A program made the position numbers and the translations under genes. Shown piece after piece: positions 1 through 6,589 of a DNA stretch of 29,062 nucleotides. Position 1 is the stretch's first letter. Each line of letters opens with the position of its first letter. Source of the DNA: Nitrospirota bacterium. Its GTDB lineage: Bacteria; Nitrospirota_A; Leptospirillia; Leptospirillales; Leptospirillaceae. Where the stretch lies: contig JAKBTA010000010.1 in NCBI GenBank assembly GCA_021844645.1, positions 1-29,062 on the forward strand. Direction: 5' to 3'. The notes beneath the pieces were generated by a model. It worked only from the letters and a program-made list of their open reading frames with translations. It made no database searches and had not been told where the DNA came from.

Positions 1-675
1 CCGACAACGATGAAAATGATAGGCTTTTGCATGAAGACGGGTCCTCGTTGTATCGTAGGAAACCCGGATACTGACATTCGGGAACATGGATAAGCGCTCA
101 ACAGCCAAAGGGTCTGAAGCACCCATATATGAGGTTGTAATCAGACGGACAGGGATCCGACTCCTTGAAAGCTCATCAAAACCATCGAGCAATAGTCTCA
201 AGCCAGACCATTTGATAAATGACACAAGAATATCAACCCGGTCTGCCGAATACATCTCATTGAGAATCTCATCAGCAAGCTGGGGCTCCGATGGAGCCCC
301 AGTAAACAGGGAGCTTTTGTCAATTGGAGTCTGGGGACGGGGAACCCTGGTCATCCCGGAGTACCGGGGAGGAGTAATTTCAAGAAGAAGTGGCTTTGCA
401 GCGGGAACTAGGCGTCTTTCTCTTAAATGATCAAGCCCCCCATCAAGGGCAATTCTCTCAAGAAGGTGGTTGACCAGAGCCATCCTTTTTTCCGGGGAAG
501 GAGACTCCAGCAAGGCTTGATGGAGTACTTGAGAGACAAATGCAACATAGCGTGATGGCTCTTCTTCAGGTTCAAGTTTTCCGAAGACGGCACGCAGGTC
601 AGGATAATGGGAGAGAACCTCTCTCAGGCGTTCATCGAGCAGTTCTTCATAAAGCCCACTGGGAAGAGGTTCCAA
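1..675 (-). CDS. Helicase/nuclease with PLD and DUF3427-type similarity, N-terminal part (runs off left edge)
   Basis: An open minus-strand frame of 225 codons continues past base 1, so only the N-terminal part is present. The start is inferred as TTG at 675 (or TTG at 678), a few bases after GGAG and 5 codons after an in-frame TAA at 690-688. Residues 7-60 (GLYEELLDERL) match the opening of large superfamily-2 helicases that carry an N-terminal phospholipase-D-like nuclease domain and a C-terminal DUF3427 domain. Residues about 105-225 form the PLD-like domain: RPQTPID, LADEILNEMYSADRVDIL, SFIKWSGLR, TTSYMGASD, and near the edge an HxK core (LHAKAYHF) of an HKD active site. Such proteins are thought to act on nucleic acid and often sit in defence or mobile regions. 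The helicase motors lie outside the window. Family assignment is from remembered consensus. Confidence 0.8.
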   Translation of the reverse strand, partial: MEPLPSGLYEELLDERLREVLSHYPDLRAVFGKLEPEEEPSRYVAFVSQVLHQALLESPSPEKRMALVNHLLERIALDGGLDHLRERRLVPAAKPLLLEITPPRYSGMTRVPRPQTPIDKSSLFTGAPSEPQLADEILNEMYSADRVDILVSFIKWSGLRLLLDGFDELSRSRIPVRLITTSYMGASDPLAVERLSMFPNVSIRVSYDTTRTRLHAKAYHFHRCR

Positions 676-751
676 CAATTCTCCGGATTAATATGATCAA
701 GAGAGCCCCGGCCAATGGAACCTTCTCGATATTGCAGGAAAAGTTCGAATA

Positions 752-1795
752 TTACGAAGTTCCTTCACGAACCGAAGAAGTTGCAAGATCCATCGCTAAA
801 AGATCAGCTTCCGGAAGTCGCTCCCGATACAGGGAAGAAAGGCGGGCCAGGCTCATTCCCGTCAATGGGTTCGAACGCCCCCGGCTTTTCTCCCAGCGGT
901 CGAGAGAAAGTGTCGCCCTCACCTCAAAAAGAGGCGCAGGATTTTCTCCGGCAATTGATATCGCTCTTTCAAAGGACTGAAGGATCTCTCCCTCCGCTCT
1001 TTCTTTCACAGAATGGAGCTCTGCCATGACTCTCCACATTTCCGACAGCAGAACCCGGTCTCCTGTTTCGGAAGAGCGGGAAATGGCCCGTTCAAGAAAT
1101 AAAGTGGCCTGATCCGCATCACCCAGTTTCTGGAATCCTTCAGAAACGGACAAAAGAGCCAGAACATCAAAATTTCCCCCGGAAAGCTCTTCAAGATGCC
1201 GTTCCATTTCCCGGATTCCCTCCTCCTTCTCTCCGGAAAGGGATCTGGCCCACCCTGCCAGGACTCCCGCCTGGGAATACCAAAAACGCAGACCATGTTC
1301 ACGGCAGTGATCTTTCAGAAGATTTGCATGGCGCAAAGTCGGAGCAACTTCCCCGCGAATCCGGTGAAAAAAGCTCTCTGCCGCCATGACCTGGGCATTG
1401 ATCAAAGGATTCCCGGACATTCTGGCAAGGTCAGGCGAAGAATGATGAAAATCAAAGGCTTCTTTTGATTCAAGGGCAACAGCAAGGAGAAGGGAGAGAT
1501 AGGCCTGGCAGACAGAAAGGGTTGAAACCCCTCCATGGGAATGGAACAAGTCGGAGTCGCAAGATGGAAAATCGATGACTTCTCTCAGGTCCTGTTGCGA
1601 TGTCTGGAAATGTCCACACCAGAAAGCAGAAATCCCGCGGGCTTTTTTGGCTTTCAGAAAAAAGGCCGGCCTCTGGGACTGTCTTGCCGCTGCAAAAAGG
1701 TCATCGCAAAATGCCAGGGAATCACCCCACCTCCCTTCAGCGGAGAGGGCCTCCCAGTTATCGTAAAGAGTAGAGAAGGTCGGCTCCAGAATCAT
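752..1795 (-). CDS. Orphan TPR-repeat protein (like the C-terminal half of large ATPase/cyclase-type regulators)
   Basis: This is a complete 347-codon frame starting at ATG 1795, three bases after AAAGGGG. It is alpha-helical throughout, with TPR-like spacing, for example GRWGDSLAFCDDLFAAARQS near the N-terminus, FWYSQAGVLAGWARSLSGEK in the middle and LGDADQATLFLERAISRSSE later. The layout matches the C-terminal TPR region of very large AAA-ATPase regulators (adenylate/guanylate-cyclase or LuxR/MalT type), where it normally follows an ATPase of 600 or more residues. No P-loop, cyclase or DNA-binding part is present. It is therefore either a stand-alone TPR scaffold or a remnant that kept a ribosome site. 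The next gene downstream starts about 75 bp away on the same strand. A TnpB element lies just upstream and could have separated it from a former partner. Function unknown. Confidence 0.7.
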   Translation of the reverse strand: MILEPTFSTLYDNWEALSAEGRWGDSLAFCDDLFAAARQSQRPAFFLKAKKARGISAFWCGHFQTSQQDLREVIDFPSCDSDLFHSHGGVSTLSVCQAYLSLLLAVALESKEAFDFHHSSPDLARMSGNPLINAQVMAAESFFHRIRGEVAPTLRHANLLKDHCREHGLRFWYSQAGVLAGWARSLSGEKEEGIREMERHLEELSGGNFDVLALLSVSEGFQKLGDADQATLFLERAISRSSETGDRVLLSEMWRVMAELHSVKERAEGEILQSFERAISIAGENPAPLFEVRATLSLDRWEKSRGRSNPLTGMSLARLSSLYRERLPEADLLAMDLATSSVREGTS

Positions 1796-1917
1796 AGTCC
1801 CCTTTCTGCCCGAAAAACGGAGAGATCAAGAATAGAAGCGGCCAGAAGGCTGGATTCGGCCCAGCCTGGAAGAGATCCTCTTTGTCCAGAGTGGGGTCGA
1901 TTCTATCATAGGGAAAA

Positions 1918-1975
1918 AGTGACTGCTCCCGCCACTAAACCATGAAATGGTTGTAGTGGGGGCTTTTTGGGGCTA
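1918..1975 (-). ncRNA. Putative right end of the TnpB element and 3' end of its omega-RNA
   Basis: Just past the tnpB stop codon the minus strand carries a long hairpin at 1962-1928. CCACTA pairs with TAGTGG, AACCAT pairs with ATGGTT around a 3-base loop, and there is one bulged base and a C/G-rich base. It is followed by GGGAGCAGTCAC near 1929-1918. In IS200/IS605 elements the right end has such a hairpin. In solo tnpB loci the transcript spanning the 3' end of tnpB and this hairpin is the omega-RNA guiding TnpB, with its guide being the flanking DNA just beyond. The hairpin is seen directly. The RNA identity and exact 3' end are inferred. Confidence 0.5.
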
Positions 1976-3067
1976 ACCCCGAGACTCCAGCCCGAGTCTC
2001 AAAATATTCAGGGAGGCGTTGTGGTCCCGATCCTTTTCCATTCCACAACACGGACAATGATAGATCCGGTCGGACAGAGGCATCTTCTGCCGATGGCCAC
2101 AGGAGGAACAGGTCTGGGACGTATAGGCCGGATTCACCTTCCTGAACTCCCGACCAGCATTTTCAGCTTTGTACGAGAGAAAGAAGAAGAATTGCGACCA
2201 CGCCACGTCACGGATGCTTCGGTTCAAGCATCGGTGGGAGTTCATTTCGTTGACAGTAATATCCTCAACAAAGATCCGTCCATACGCATTGACGATCTTT
2301 CGGGCTTCCTGATGGGCGAAGTCGGATCGTTGGAAAGAGATCCGTTCATGGATCTTCGCCACCACCTTTTTGACCCTGGCTCGTTCCGAAGAGCCTTTTT
2401 CCTGAAGCTCCATCTTCCTCTGAGCCTGTGCCAGCCTTTTGGCGGATCGTTTCAGGAACGTCGGGTTTTCGATGGCCGTTCCATCGGAAAGAGAGGCAAA
2501 GGTTTTAATCCCCACATCGATCCCCACCGGGAGAGGATTGGACGGAAGAACCGTCTCCGGAACATCCTCGCAGGAAAGGGAGACCCACCATTTTCCGGTG
2601 GAAGACCGAAGAACAGTGCAGGTCTTGACCTTTCCTTCGACCGGGCGATGGAGAATGACGGGAACGGTCCCGATCTTCGAGAGGCCCTTTCCCGTCAGAT
2701 CGCATCCGCTATTCCACTGGGGAAAGGTCAGGGAAGAGTACGGCCCCTTTCCCTTGAACCGGGGATAGCCGGGGTCTTCACCGGTTTTGACCCGGCGAAA
2801 AAACGCCTGGAACGCCAGATCGATGCGAACCGCCACGTTCTGAAGCGTTTGGGAATAGACCGTCTCAAGAGCGGGACGGATCTTTTTCAGGGAGGGGAGC
2901 GTCCCGATCTGGGTATACAGGGACAAACCGGCACCGTACCAGTCCCACGCATCTCTCCGATGTTCCAGAAAATGGTTGTAGAGCCAGCGGCACTCTTCCA
3001 ATGGTCGATTCAGAAGAGCTTCCTGTTTGCGGGTCGGATACAACCGATACTTGAATGTTTTTCTCAT
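1973..3067 (-). CDS. tnpB: TnpB RNA-guided endonuclease (IS200/IS605 OrfB type)
   Basis: TnpB is a transposon-encoded RuvC-family nuclease that cuts DNA at sites specified by an omega-RNA. The frame (367 codons from ATG 3076) has the usual length and looks intact. It has the N-terminal RKTFKYRLYPTRKQ motif and a RuvC-I aspartate in VGIDVGIKTFASL (Asp187 counting from 3076). RuvC-II is the glutamate in RIFVEDITV (Glu271). A four-cysteine zinc ribbon (CSSC ... CPCC, Cys323/326/341/344) precedes RuvC-III DRDHNASLNI (Asp351). The in-frame ATG at 3067 is chosen because family members start MRKxFKYRLYP, and a promoter-like TTGACT places the transcript start near 3070. There is no tnpA beside it, so the element is a solo tnpB or a non-autonomous derivative. 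It lies between thiD and the TPR gene. Confidence 0.93.
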   Translation of the reverse strand: MRKTFKYRLYPTRKQEALLNRPLEECRWLYNHFLEHRRDAWDWYGAGLSLYTQIGTLPSLKKIRPALETVYSQTLQNVAVRIDLAFQAFFRRVKTGEDPGYPRFKGKGPYSSLTFPQWNSGCDLTGKGLSKIGTVPVILHRPVEGKVKTCTVLRSSTGKWWVSLSCEDVPETVLPSNPLPVGIDVGIKTFASLSDGTAIENPTFLKRSAKRLAQAQRKMELQEKGSSERARVKKVVAKIHERISFQRSDFAHQEARKIVNAYGRIFVEDITVNEMNSHRCLNRSIRDVAWSQFFFFLSYKAENAGREFRKVNPAYTSQTCSSCGHRQKMPLSDRIYHCPCCGMEKDRDHNASLNILRLGLESRG

Positions 3068-3076
3068 ATTGTGCAT

Positions 3077-3104
3077 TTTTTAACTAAATTACACAATGAG
3101 TCAA
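3077..3104 (-). promoter_or_regulatory. Candidate tnpB promoter
   Basis: On the minus strand TTGACT (3104-3099) is followed after 16 bases by TAAAAA (3082-3077). The -35 is close to consensus and the -10 is weak. A transcript would start near 3070, almost at the ATG at 3067, and no ribosome-binding sequence is visible. Confidence 0.3.
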
Positions 3105-3115
3105 GAGGCATTCAT

Positions 3116-3147
3116 CCCCCTCTTGGCAAAGAACGCCCAAGAGGGGG
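3116..3147. repeat. Perfect 11-bp hairpin, probable left end of the TnpB element
   Basis: CCCCCTCTTGG (3116-3126) and CCAAGAGGGGG (3137-3147) form a perfect stem around a 10-base loop. No T-run follows on either strand, so it is not a normal intrinsic terminator for thiD, which ends at 3200. Its place just upstream of tnpB fits the subterminal left-end hairpin of an IS200/IS605 element. The exact element boundary, probably between 3148 and 3199, cannot be fixed from one copy. Confidence 0.5.
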
Positions 3148-3199
3148 TATTCTGCCTTGAGTACTGATAAACGACAGGCCAAATTTTAAGGCAAAAAAA

Positions 3200-4018
3200 T
3201 CAGCCTGCTGTCTTCGAAGTCGAAAAGAAATCTTCAAAAGTCCTTCTCCCGCTTCCCGGCCGGGTCGCTTCCCACAGAAGCGCACGCTGAAAGATATCCC
3301 TCGGAGAAGACAGGAGATTCCGGAGCGGTGACAGGGGACTCCTGGCAATCTCCGAAACAAGGAGGCTTGCCAGTGTACAGCCTCCTCCATGAAGAAATGG
3401 AACAGGAACTTCCGGACGATCAAGAAAAAAAGCTCCCTCGCCATCGACAAAAACATCAGTCCTGACCTGCTCCTGACGATGCCCTCCTTTCAGGTAGACA
3501 GCAGCCGGAGCATAAAGCTCCCGAAGCTCAAGAGCACCCTTCTCAAGACCGGACACCCCCGGAAGGAGAGGATGCCCCAGGAGAACCTCAGCCTCAGGAA
3601 TATTGGGAAGAACAAGATCCGCCAAGGGAAAAATCTGGTGGGCCATCTCCCGGAAAGCGGCCTCCTCCAGAAAGGAATCTCCTGATCCGAACCTGAAAAT
3701 CGGATCAACCGCCAAAAAAACATCTTCAGGAAGACCCTTCAAGACTCCGATAACAGCTTTTGAAATCGCCACAGGAAGAAGACCCACCTTCACGGCAACC
3801 GGAGGGTGCTTCTCATAAAGGGTCCTGGCCATTCTGGTGAAAAAATCCGGATCGACAGCCATCACTCCATTGACATGATCGATGTTCTGCGCCGTAAGAG
3901 CCGCAGGAAGACCCATCGGATGGACTCCTGACCACGACATGACCTTCAGGTCCTGGTAGATTCCCGCACCTCCCGAGGGATCAATTCCTCCAATAGCCCA
4001 GACCACCGGCAAGCTCAC
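3200..4018 (-). CDS. thiD: Hydroxymethylpyrimidine / phosphomethylpyrimidine kinase
   Basis: ThiD phosphorylates 4-amino-5-hydroxymethyl-2-methylpyrimidine (HMP) and HMP-P to HMP-PP, the pyrimidine substrate for thiamine phosphate synthesis. The 272-residue length is normal for the ribokinase-like fold. Visible signatures are the N-terminal AIGGIDPSGGAGIYQDLKV and ALTAQN, the central VDPIFRFGSGDSFL, NIPEAEVLLG, and KGGH. Near the C-terminus the anion-hole/catalytic loop reads HGGGCTLAS; the usual form is HGTGCTLS, so one residue differs but the cysteine is kept. It is the last gene of the thiG operon and its ATG overlaps the TGA of the M23 gene by 4 bp (ATGA), implying translational coupling. 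The TnpB element begins within 100-200 bp downstream. The divergent motifs leave slight doubt about exact substrate preference. Confidence 0.88.
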   Translation of the reverse strand: MSLPVVWAIGGIDPSGGAGIYQDLKVMSWSGVHPMGLPAALTAQNIDHVNGVMAVDPDFFTRMARTLYEKHPPVAVKVGLLPVAISKAVIGVLKGLPEDVFLAVDPIFRFGSGDSFLEEAAFREMAHQIFPLADLVLPNIPEAEVLLGHPLLPGVSGLEKGALELRELYAPAAVYLKGGHRQEQVRTDVFVDGEGAFFLDRPEVPVPFLHGGGCTLASLLVSEIARSPLSPLRNLLSSPRDIFQRALLWEATRPGSGRRTFEDFFSTSKTAG

Positions 4019-4902
4019 GGAATATCCAGAACCGCCGAAGGGAACTTTGACAGCAGAAGCGGGTTGACATGAGCGCTTCCCAATACGGCCCCATAGTGCA
4101 AAACCGGACCGGTGACACGCCCGGTATGTCCAATATTTCCAACAACCTGACCTTGAAAAACCCTTTGCCCCGCTTTCACACGGATCTTCGAAAGATGCAA
4201 ATATTCTGTAAAAAGGCCACCACCGTGATCAATAATGACCATATTGCCGTCATAATAAAACCGGCCGGAAATAACCACCCGACCCGAATTCGAGGCCTTG
4301 ACCGGAAGTCCTTCCGGACCATCGATGTCCTCCCCGGAGTGTCTTGAAAGCGGAGTCCCGTTTAAAATGCGGATAGCCCCGAAATCATGTGTTATACGGC
4401 CATTTATCGGCATGACAAACGGTTTTTGAAACGCAATTTTAGTGCGCTCGGCCAGTCCCTTATGGATTTCCCGGCTTTCACGCCTTATCCGCTCAAAGAA
4501 AGATTCTGGGGGGTGAACAAAAGATTTTTTAACGTGAAGGCGGCTGGTCATAAATCGTCGGTCGACCACCAGGATGGAACGCGATGAGACACCAGGACAA
4601 CCCGTGAAACGCAGCGAATGGATCCCTGGACGGTCAGCAAAGTCGACACCCAGCAATGCGACCTTCCTGCGCTCCGGCCCCCCTGACCAGGACGCGGGCC
4701 AACGCTCCGGGTAAGAAGAAAAGCTGGCTTGGCGCCCCATAAAAAGAACCGAGCGACAATCGCTTTTGGAGCCTTCTCCAAGAAGAATGGTCCCCCCCAG
4801 AACAACCCTGGGCAAATCAGAGCCGCCCCCATCAAACGCCCTGGCCCCCCCCGGAAAGGAGACGATGGCCGCCAGGGCAAAAAGCACAAAGAATTTTTTC
4901 AT
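4015..4902 (-). CDS. Secreted M23-family (LytM/NlpD-type) peptidase-like protein, one active-site His replaced
   Basis: The 295-residue protein begins with a signal peptide (KKFFVLFALAAIVSFPGGARA), so it should be periplasmic. Its C-terminal half is an M23 domain of the subtype with NGTPLSRHSGEDIDGPEGLPVKA. Zinc ligands His188 and Asp192 are in HSGED, His236 is in TEYLHLS, and the last block reads TGPVLHYG with His269. In active LytM-like enzymes this block reads HLH; the first His, a catalytic residue, is Val267 here. It may therefore be a degenerate, regulatory M23 protein, like EnvC or NlpD, rather than an endopeptidase. It is locked inside the thiamine operon: its ATG overlaps the thiE stop (ATGA at 4902-4899) and its stop overlaps thiD. 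That position has no obvious metabolic explanation. Confidence 0.85.
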   Translation of the reverse strand: MKKFFVLFALAAIVSFPGGARAFDGGGSDLPRVVLGGTILLGEGSKSDCRSVLFMGRQASFSSYPERWPASWSGGPERRKVALLGVDFADRPGIHSLRFTGCPGVSSRSILVVDRRFMTSRLHVKKSFVHPPESFFERIRRESREIHKGLAERTKIAFQKPFVMPINGRITHDFGAIRILNGTPLSRHSGEDIDGPEGLPVKASNSGRVVISGRFYYDGNMVIIDHGGGLFTEYLHLSKIRVKAGQRVFQGQVVGNIGHTGRVTGPVLHYGAVLGSAHVNPLLLSKFPSAVLDIP

Positions 4903-5528
4903 GGCTGAGCCCCGCGGGTCCAGCCCCCACGGAGAGAAAAAGCTCTGGCTTTTGGATCGGCCGAATAGGCTATCTCCGCAATCATTGCCACCCCGGACGC
5001 TCCTGTCTTGCGAACATTTTCAACATTCTCCCGATGGATCCCTCCGATGGCGATAACAGGGATATCAGCTTCCCGCACAATCTGTCCCAGAAGTTCCCGC
5101 CCCTGTGGAGGCCCATAGGACGCTTTCGATGGAGTTTCATATACCGGCCCAAAAAAAATATAGTCCGCACCTTCCCTCACCGCCTTCCTGACAGATTCAA
5201 GGCTGTGACAGGAAACTCCCACCAGAAAATGAGCGGGGGCCTTTTTACGAATGGCCTCAATCGGAACATGGTCTTCTGGCAGGTGAATGCCCATCGCATT
5301 GATGGAGAGGGCCAGATCCAGGCGGGTATTCACCAGGATCGGAAAGTCCTCCCCAAGGCCATCTCTCAAAAGATACCCAAGATCAAGAAAATCCCGGGCT
5401 GGACCCGTCTTTCGCCTCACGACAACAGCACTCACACCACCGGAAACGGCTTCCCGCGCCCTTGAAACGATAACCTTCGGGGGAAGGTCCTCGGGCGTCA
5501 CGAACAAAAGAGGGAGAATTTTGCTCAC
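4899..5528 (-). CDS. thiE: Thiamine phosphate synthase / TenI-like thiazole tautomerase
   Basis: This 209-residue TIM-barrel protein belongs to the ThiE/TenI family. ThiE joins HMP-PP to thiazole phosphate; TenI aromatises the thiazole made by ThiG. Seen here are MGIHLPEDHVP, VGVSCHSLESVRKA, GADYIFFGPVYETPSKASYG and the phosphate loop VIAIGGIHRENV. Residues expected in true ThiE are altered: the pyrophosphate-binding QLREK block reads VVVRRK, and the Mg-binding NDR of INDRxD reads NTR. IHLP and FGPV are common in TenI-like members, so tautomerase function is a real alternative. The start is GTG at 5528, with AGGG nearby and a stronger AGGAGG further upstream. It overlaps the M23 gene by 4 bp and follows thiG by 29 bp. 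Confidence 0.8.
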   Translation of the reverse strand: MSKILPLLFVTPEDLPPKVIVSRAREAVSGGVSAVVVRRKTGPARDFLDLGYLLRDGLGEDFPILVNTRLDLALSINAMGIHLPEDHVPIEAIRKKAPAHFLVGVSCHSLESVRKAVREGADYIFFGPVYETPSKASYGPPQGRELLGQIVREADIPVIAIGGIHRENVENVRKTGASGVAMIAEIAYSADPKARAFSLRGGWTRGAQP

Positions 5529-5557
5529 ATCCCTGGGGGCCCCATCCTCCTGGGGGA

Positions 5558-6388
5558 TCAGGAGCGGGCTCCGGGAGAAGGCATCTCCAGCATTCCCTCA
5601 AGAGGGCTTGAAGCATTTGCATAGAGCTTGCGGCCCATACGACCGGCCAGAAAAGCATCCCGTCCGGCCAGAACGCCATACCGCATGGCTCTTGCCATCC
5701 GGACCGGATCCTTGGCCTCTGCAATGGCTGTATTCATCAGAACGCCAGCGACCCCCATCTCCATGGCGACAGCGGCATCGGAAGCCGTTCCGACTCCTGC
5801 ATCAACGATGATCGGAACCGATACCGTCTCCTGAATGATCCTCAGATTGTAGGGATTCCTGATCCCGAGACCAGAACCGATCGGGGCAGCCAATGGCATG
5901 ACCGCGGCACATCCGACATCCTCAAGTTTTTTTGCCAGGATGGGATCATCGTTGGTATAGGGGAAGACAATGAAGCCTTCTTTCACAAGAATCTTTGCCG
6001 CTTCAAGAAGGCCGATGACGTCCGGGAAAAGGGTTTTTGGATCACCCAGAACTTCAAGCTTGACCATATCCGAGATACCTGCAGCCCGGGCAAGCCTTGC
6101 ATATCGGAGCGCATCCTCGACAGAATAGCATCCGGCGGTGTTCGGAAGGATCTTGAACTTGTCCACCGGAAGATAGTCCAGAAGATTGGGCTCATCTTTT
6201 TTCAGGATATTCACCCGGCGCACAGCCACCGTGACAACATCAGCTCCTGAAGCCAGAATCGCCTCCCTGGTCTGCTCGAAATCCTTGTACTTTCCGGTTC
6301 CGACCCAAAGACGGGAGCGAAATGAGATACCACCGATAACCATAGGATCATCAGTGCCAGCAATGTCTTCCAGAACTCCGTTTTCCAT
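5558..6388 (-). CDS. thiG: Thiazole synthase
   Basis: ThiG makes the thiazole phosphate of thiamine from 1-deoxyxylulose-5-phosphate, dehydroglycine and ThiS-thiocarboxylate in the cytoplasm. From the chosen start the protein has 276 residues. Diagnostic segments are [111 protein letters not shown] and [11 protein letters not shown]. The lysine in VKLEV is the Schiff-base residue of the family. The ATG at 6388 is preferred over 6427 because GGAGG lies ten bases upstream and the extra residues are not conserved. It is the first gene of the thiG-thiE-M23-thiD operon. No thiS, thiC, thiH or thiO gene is in this window. Confidence 0.95.
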   Translation of the reverse strand: MENGVLEDIAGTDDPMVIGGISFRSRLWVGTGKYKDFEQTREAILASGADVVTVAVRRVNILKKDEPNLLDYLPVDKFKILPNTAGCYSVEDALRYARLARAAGISDMVKLEVLGDPKTLFPDVIGLLEAAKILVKEGFIVFPYTNDDPILAKKLEDVGCAAVMPLAAPIGSGLGIRNPYNLRIIQETVSVPIIVDAGVGTASDAAVAMEMGVAGVLMNTAIAEAKDPVRMARAMRYGVLAGRDAFLAGRMGRKLYANASSPLEGMLEMPSPGARS

Positions 6389-6442
6389 ATTGCCATTTCC
6401 TCCAGACAAGAGATTCATTGAACGCAAACAAGCTACAGGTCC

Positions 6443-6471
6443 ATTCTAGGACGGGATTCGTGCGGGGGCAA
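6443..6471 (-). promoter_or_regulatory. Candidate promoter of the thiG operon
   Basis: On the minus strand TTGCCC (6471-6466) and TAGAAT (6448-6443) are separated by exactly 17 bases, about 55 bp upstream of the thiG ATG. No TPP-riboswitch core (CTGAGA ... GATCTGGATAATGCC type) is seen in the leader. Confidence 0.45.
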
Positions 6472-6508
6472 GGAGTGCAGGACAATATCTGTGGTGTTCA
6501 CCAAACGG

Positions 6509-6523
6509 ATTCTGTAATAGAAT
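6509..6523. promoter_or_regulatory. Small palindrome in the acs/thiG divergent region
   Basis: ATTCT-GTAAT-AGAAT is an imperfectly spaced dyad about 70 bp upstream of the acs start, between acs and the thiG promoter. It could be an operator or overlap the acs promoter. No clear -35/-10 pair for acs was found. Confidence 0.2.
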
Positions 6524-6589
6524 GTTTTATGCGAAAAAACATACGGCGCCAGACGACATTTTAACTTCCCCCAATACGAGGATTACCTG

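Noticed and set aside
86..1029. Plus-strand frames near the left edge (86-430, 540-980, 715-1029)
   Set aside because: They oppose the helicase and TPR genes on the minus strand, which have better protein-like sequence and starts.
3116..3147. Hairpin as terminator of thiD
   Set aside because: The stem is strong but neither side has a T-run; an element-end hairpin is a better explanation.
1967..3160. Plus-strand open frame of 397 codons
   Set aside because: It is the antisense shadow of tnpB, whose minus-strand frame has clear RuvC and zinc-ribbon motifs.
6389..6589. Possible TPP riboswitch upstream of thiG
   Set aside because: The leader was read on both strands; the conserved thi-box core elements are absent.
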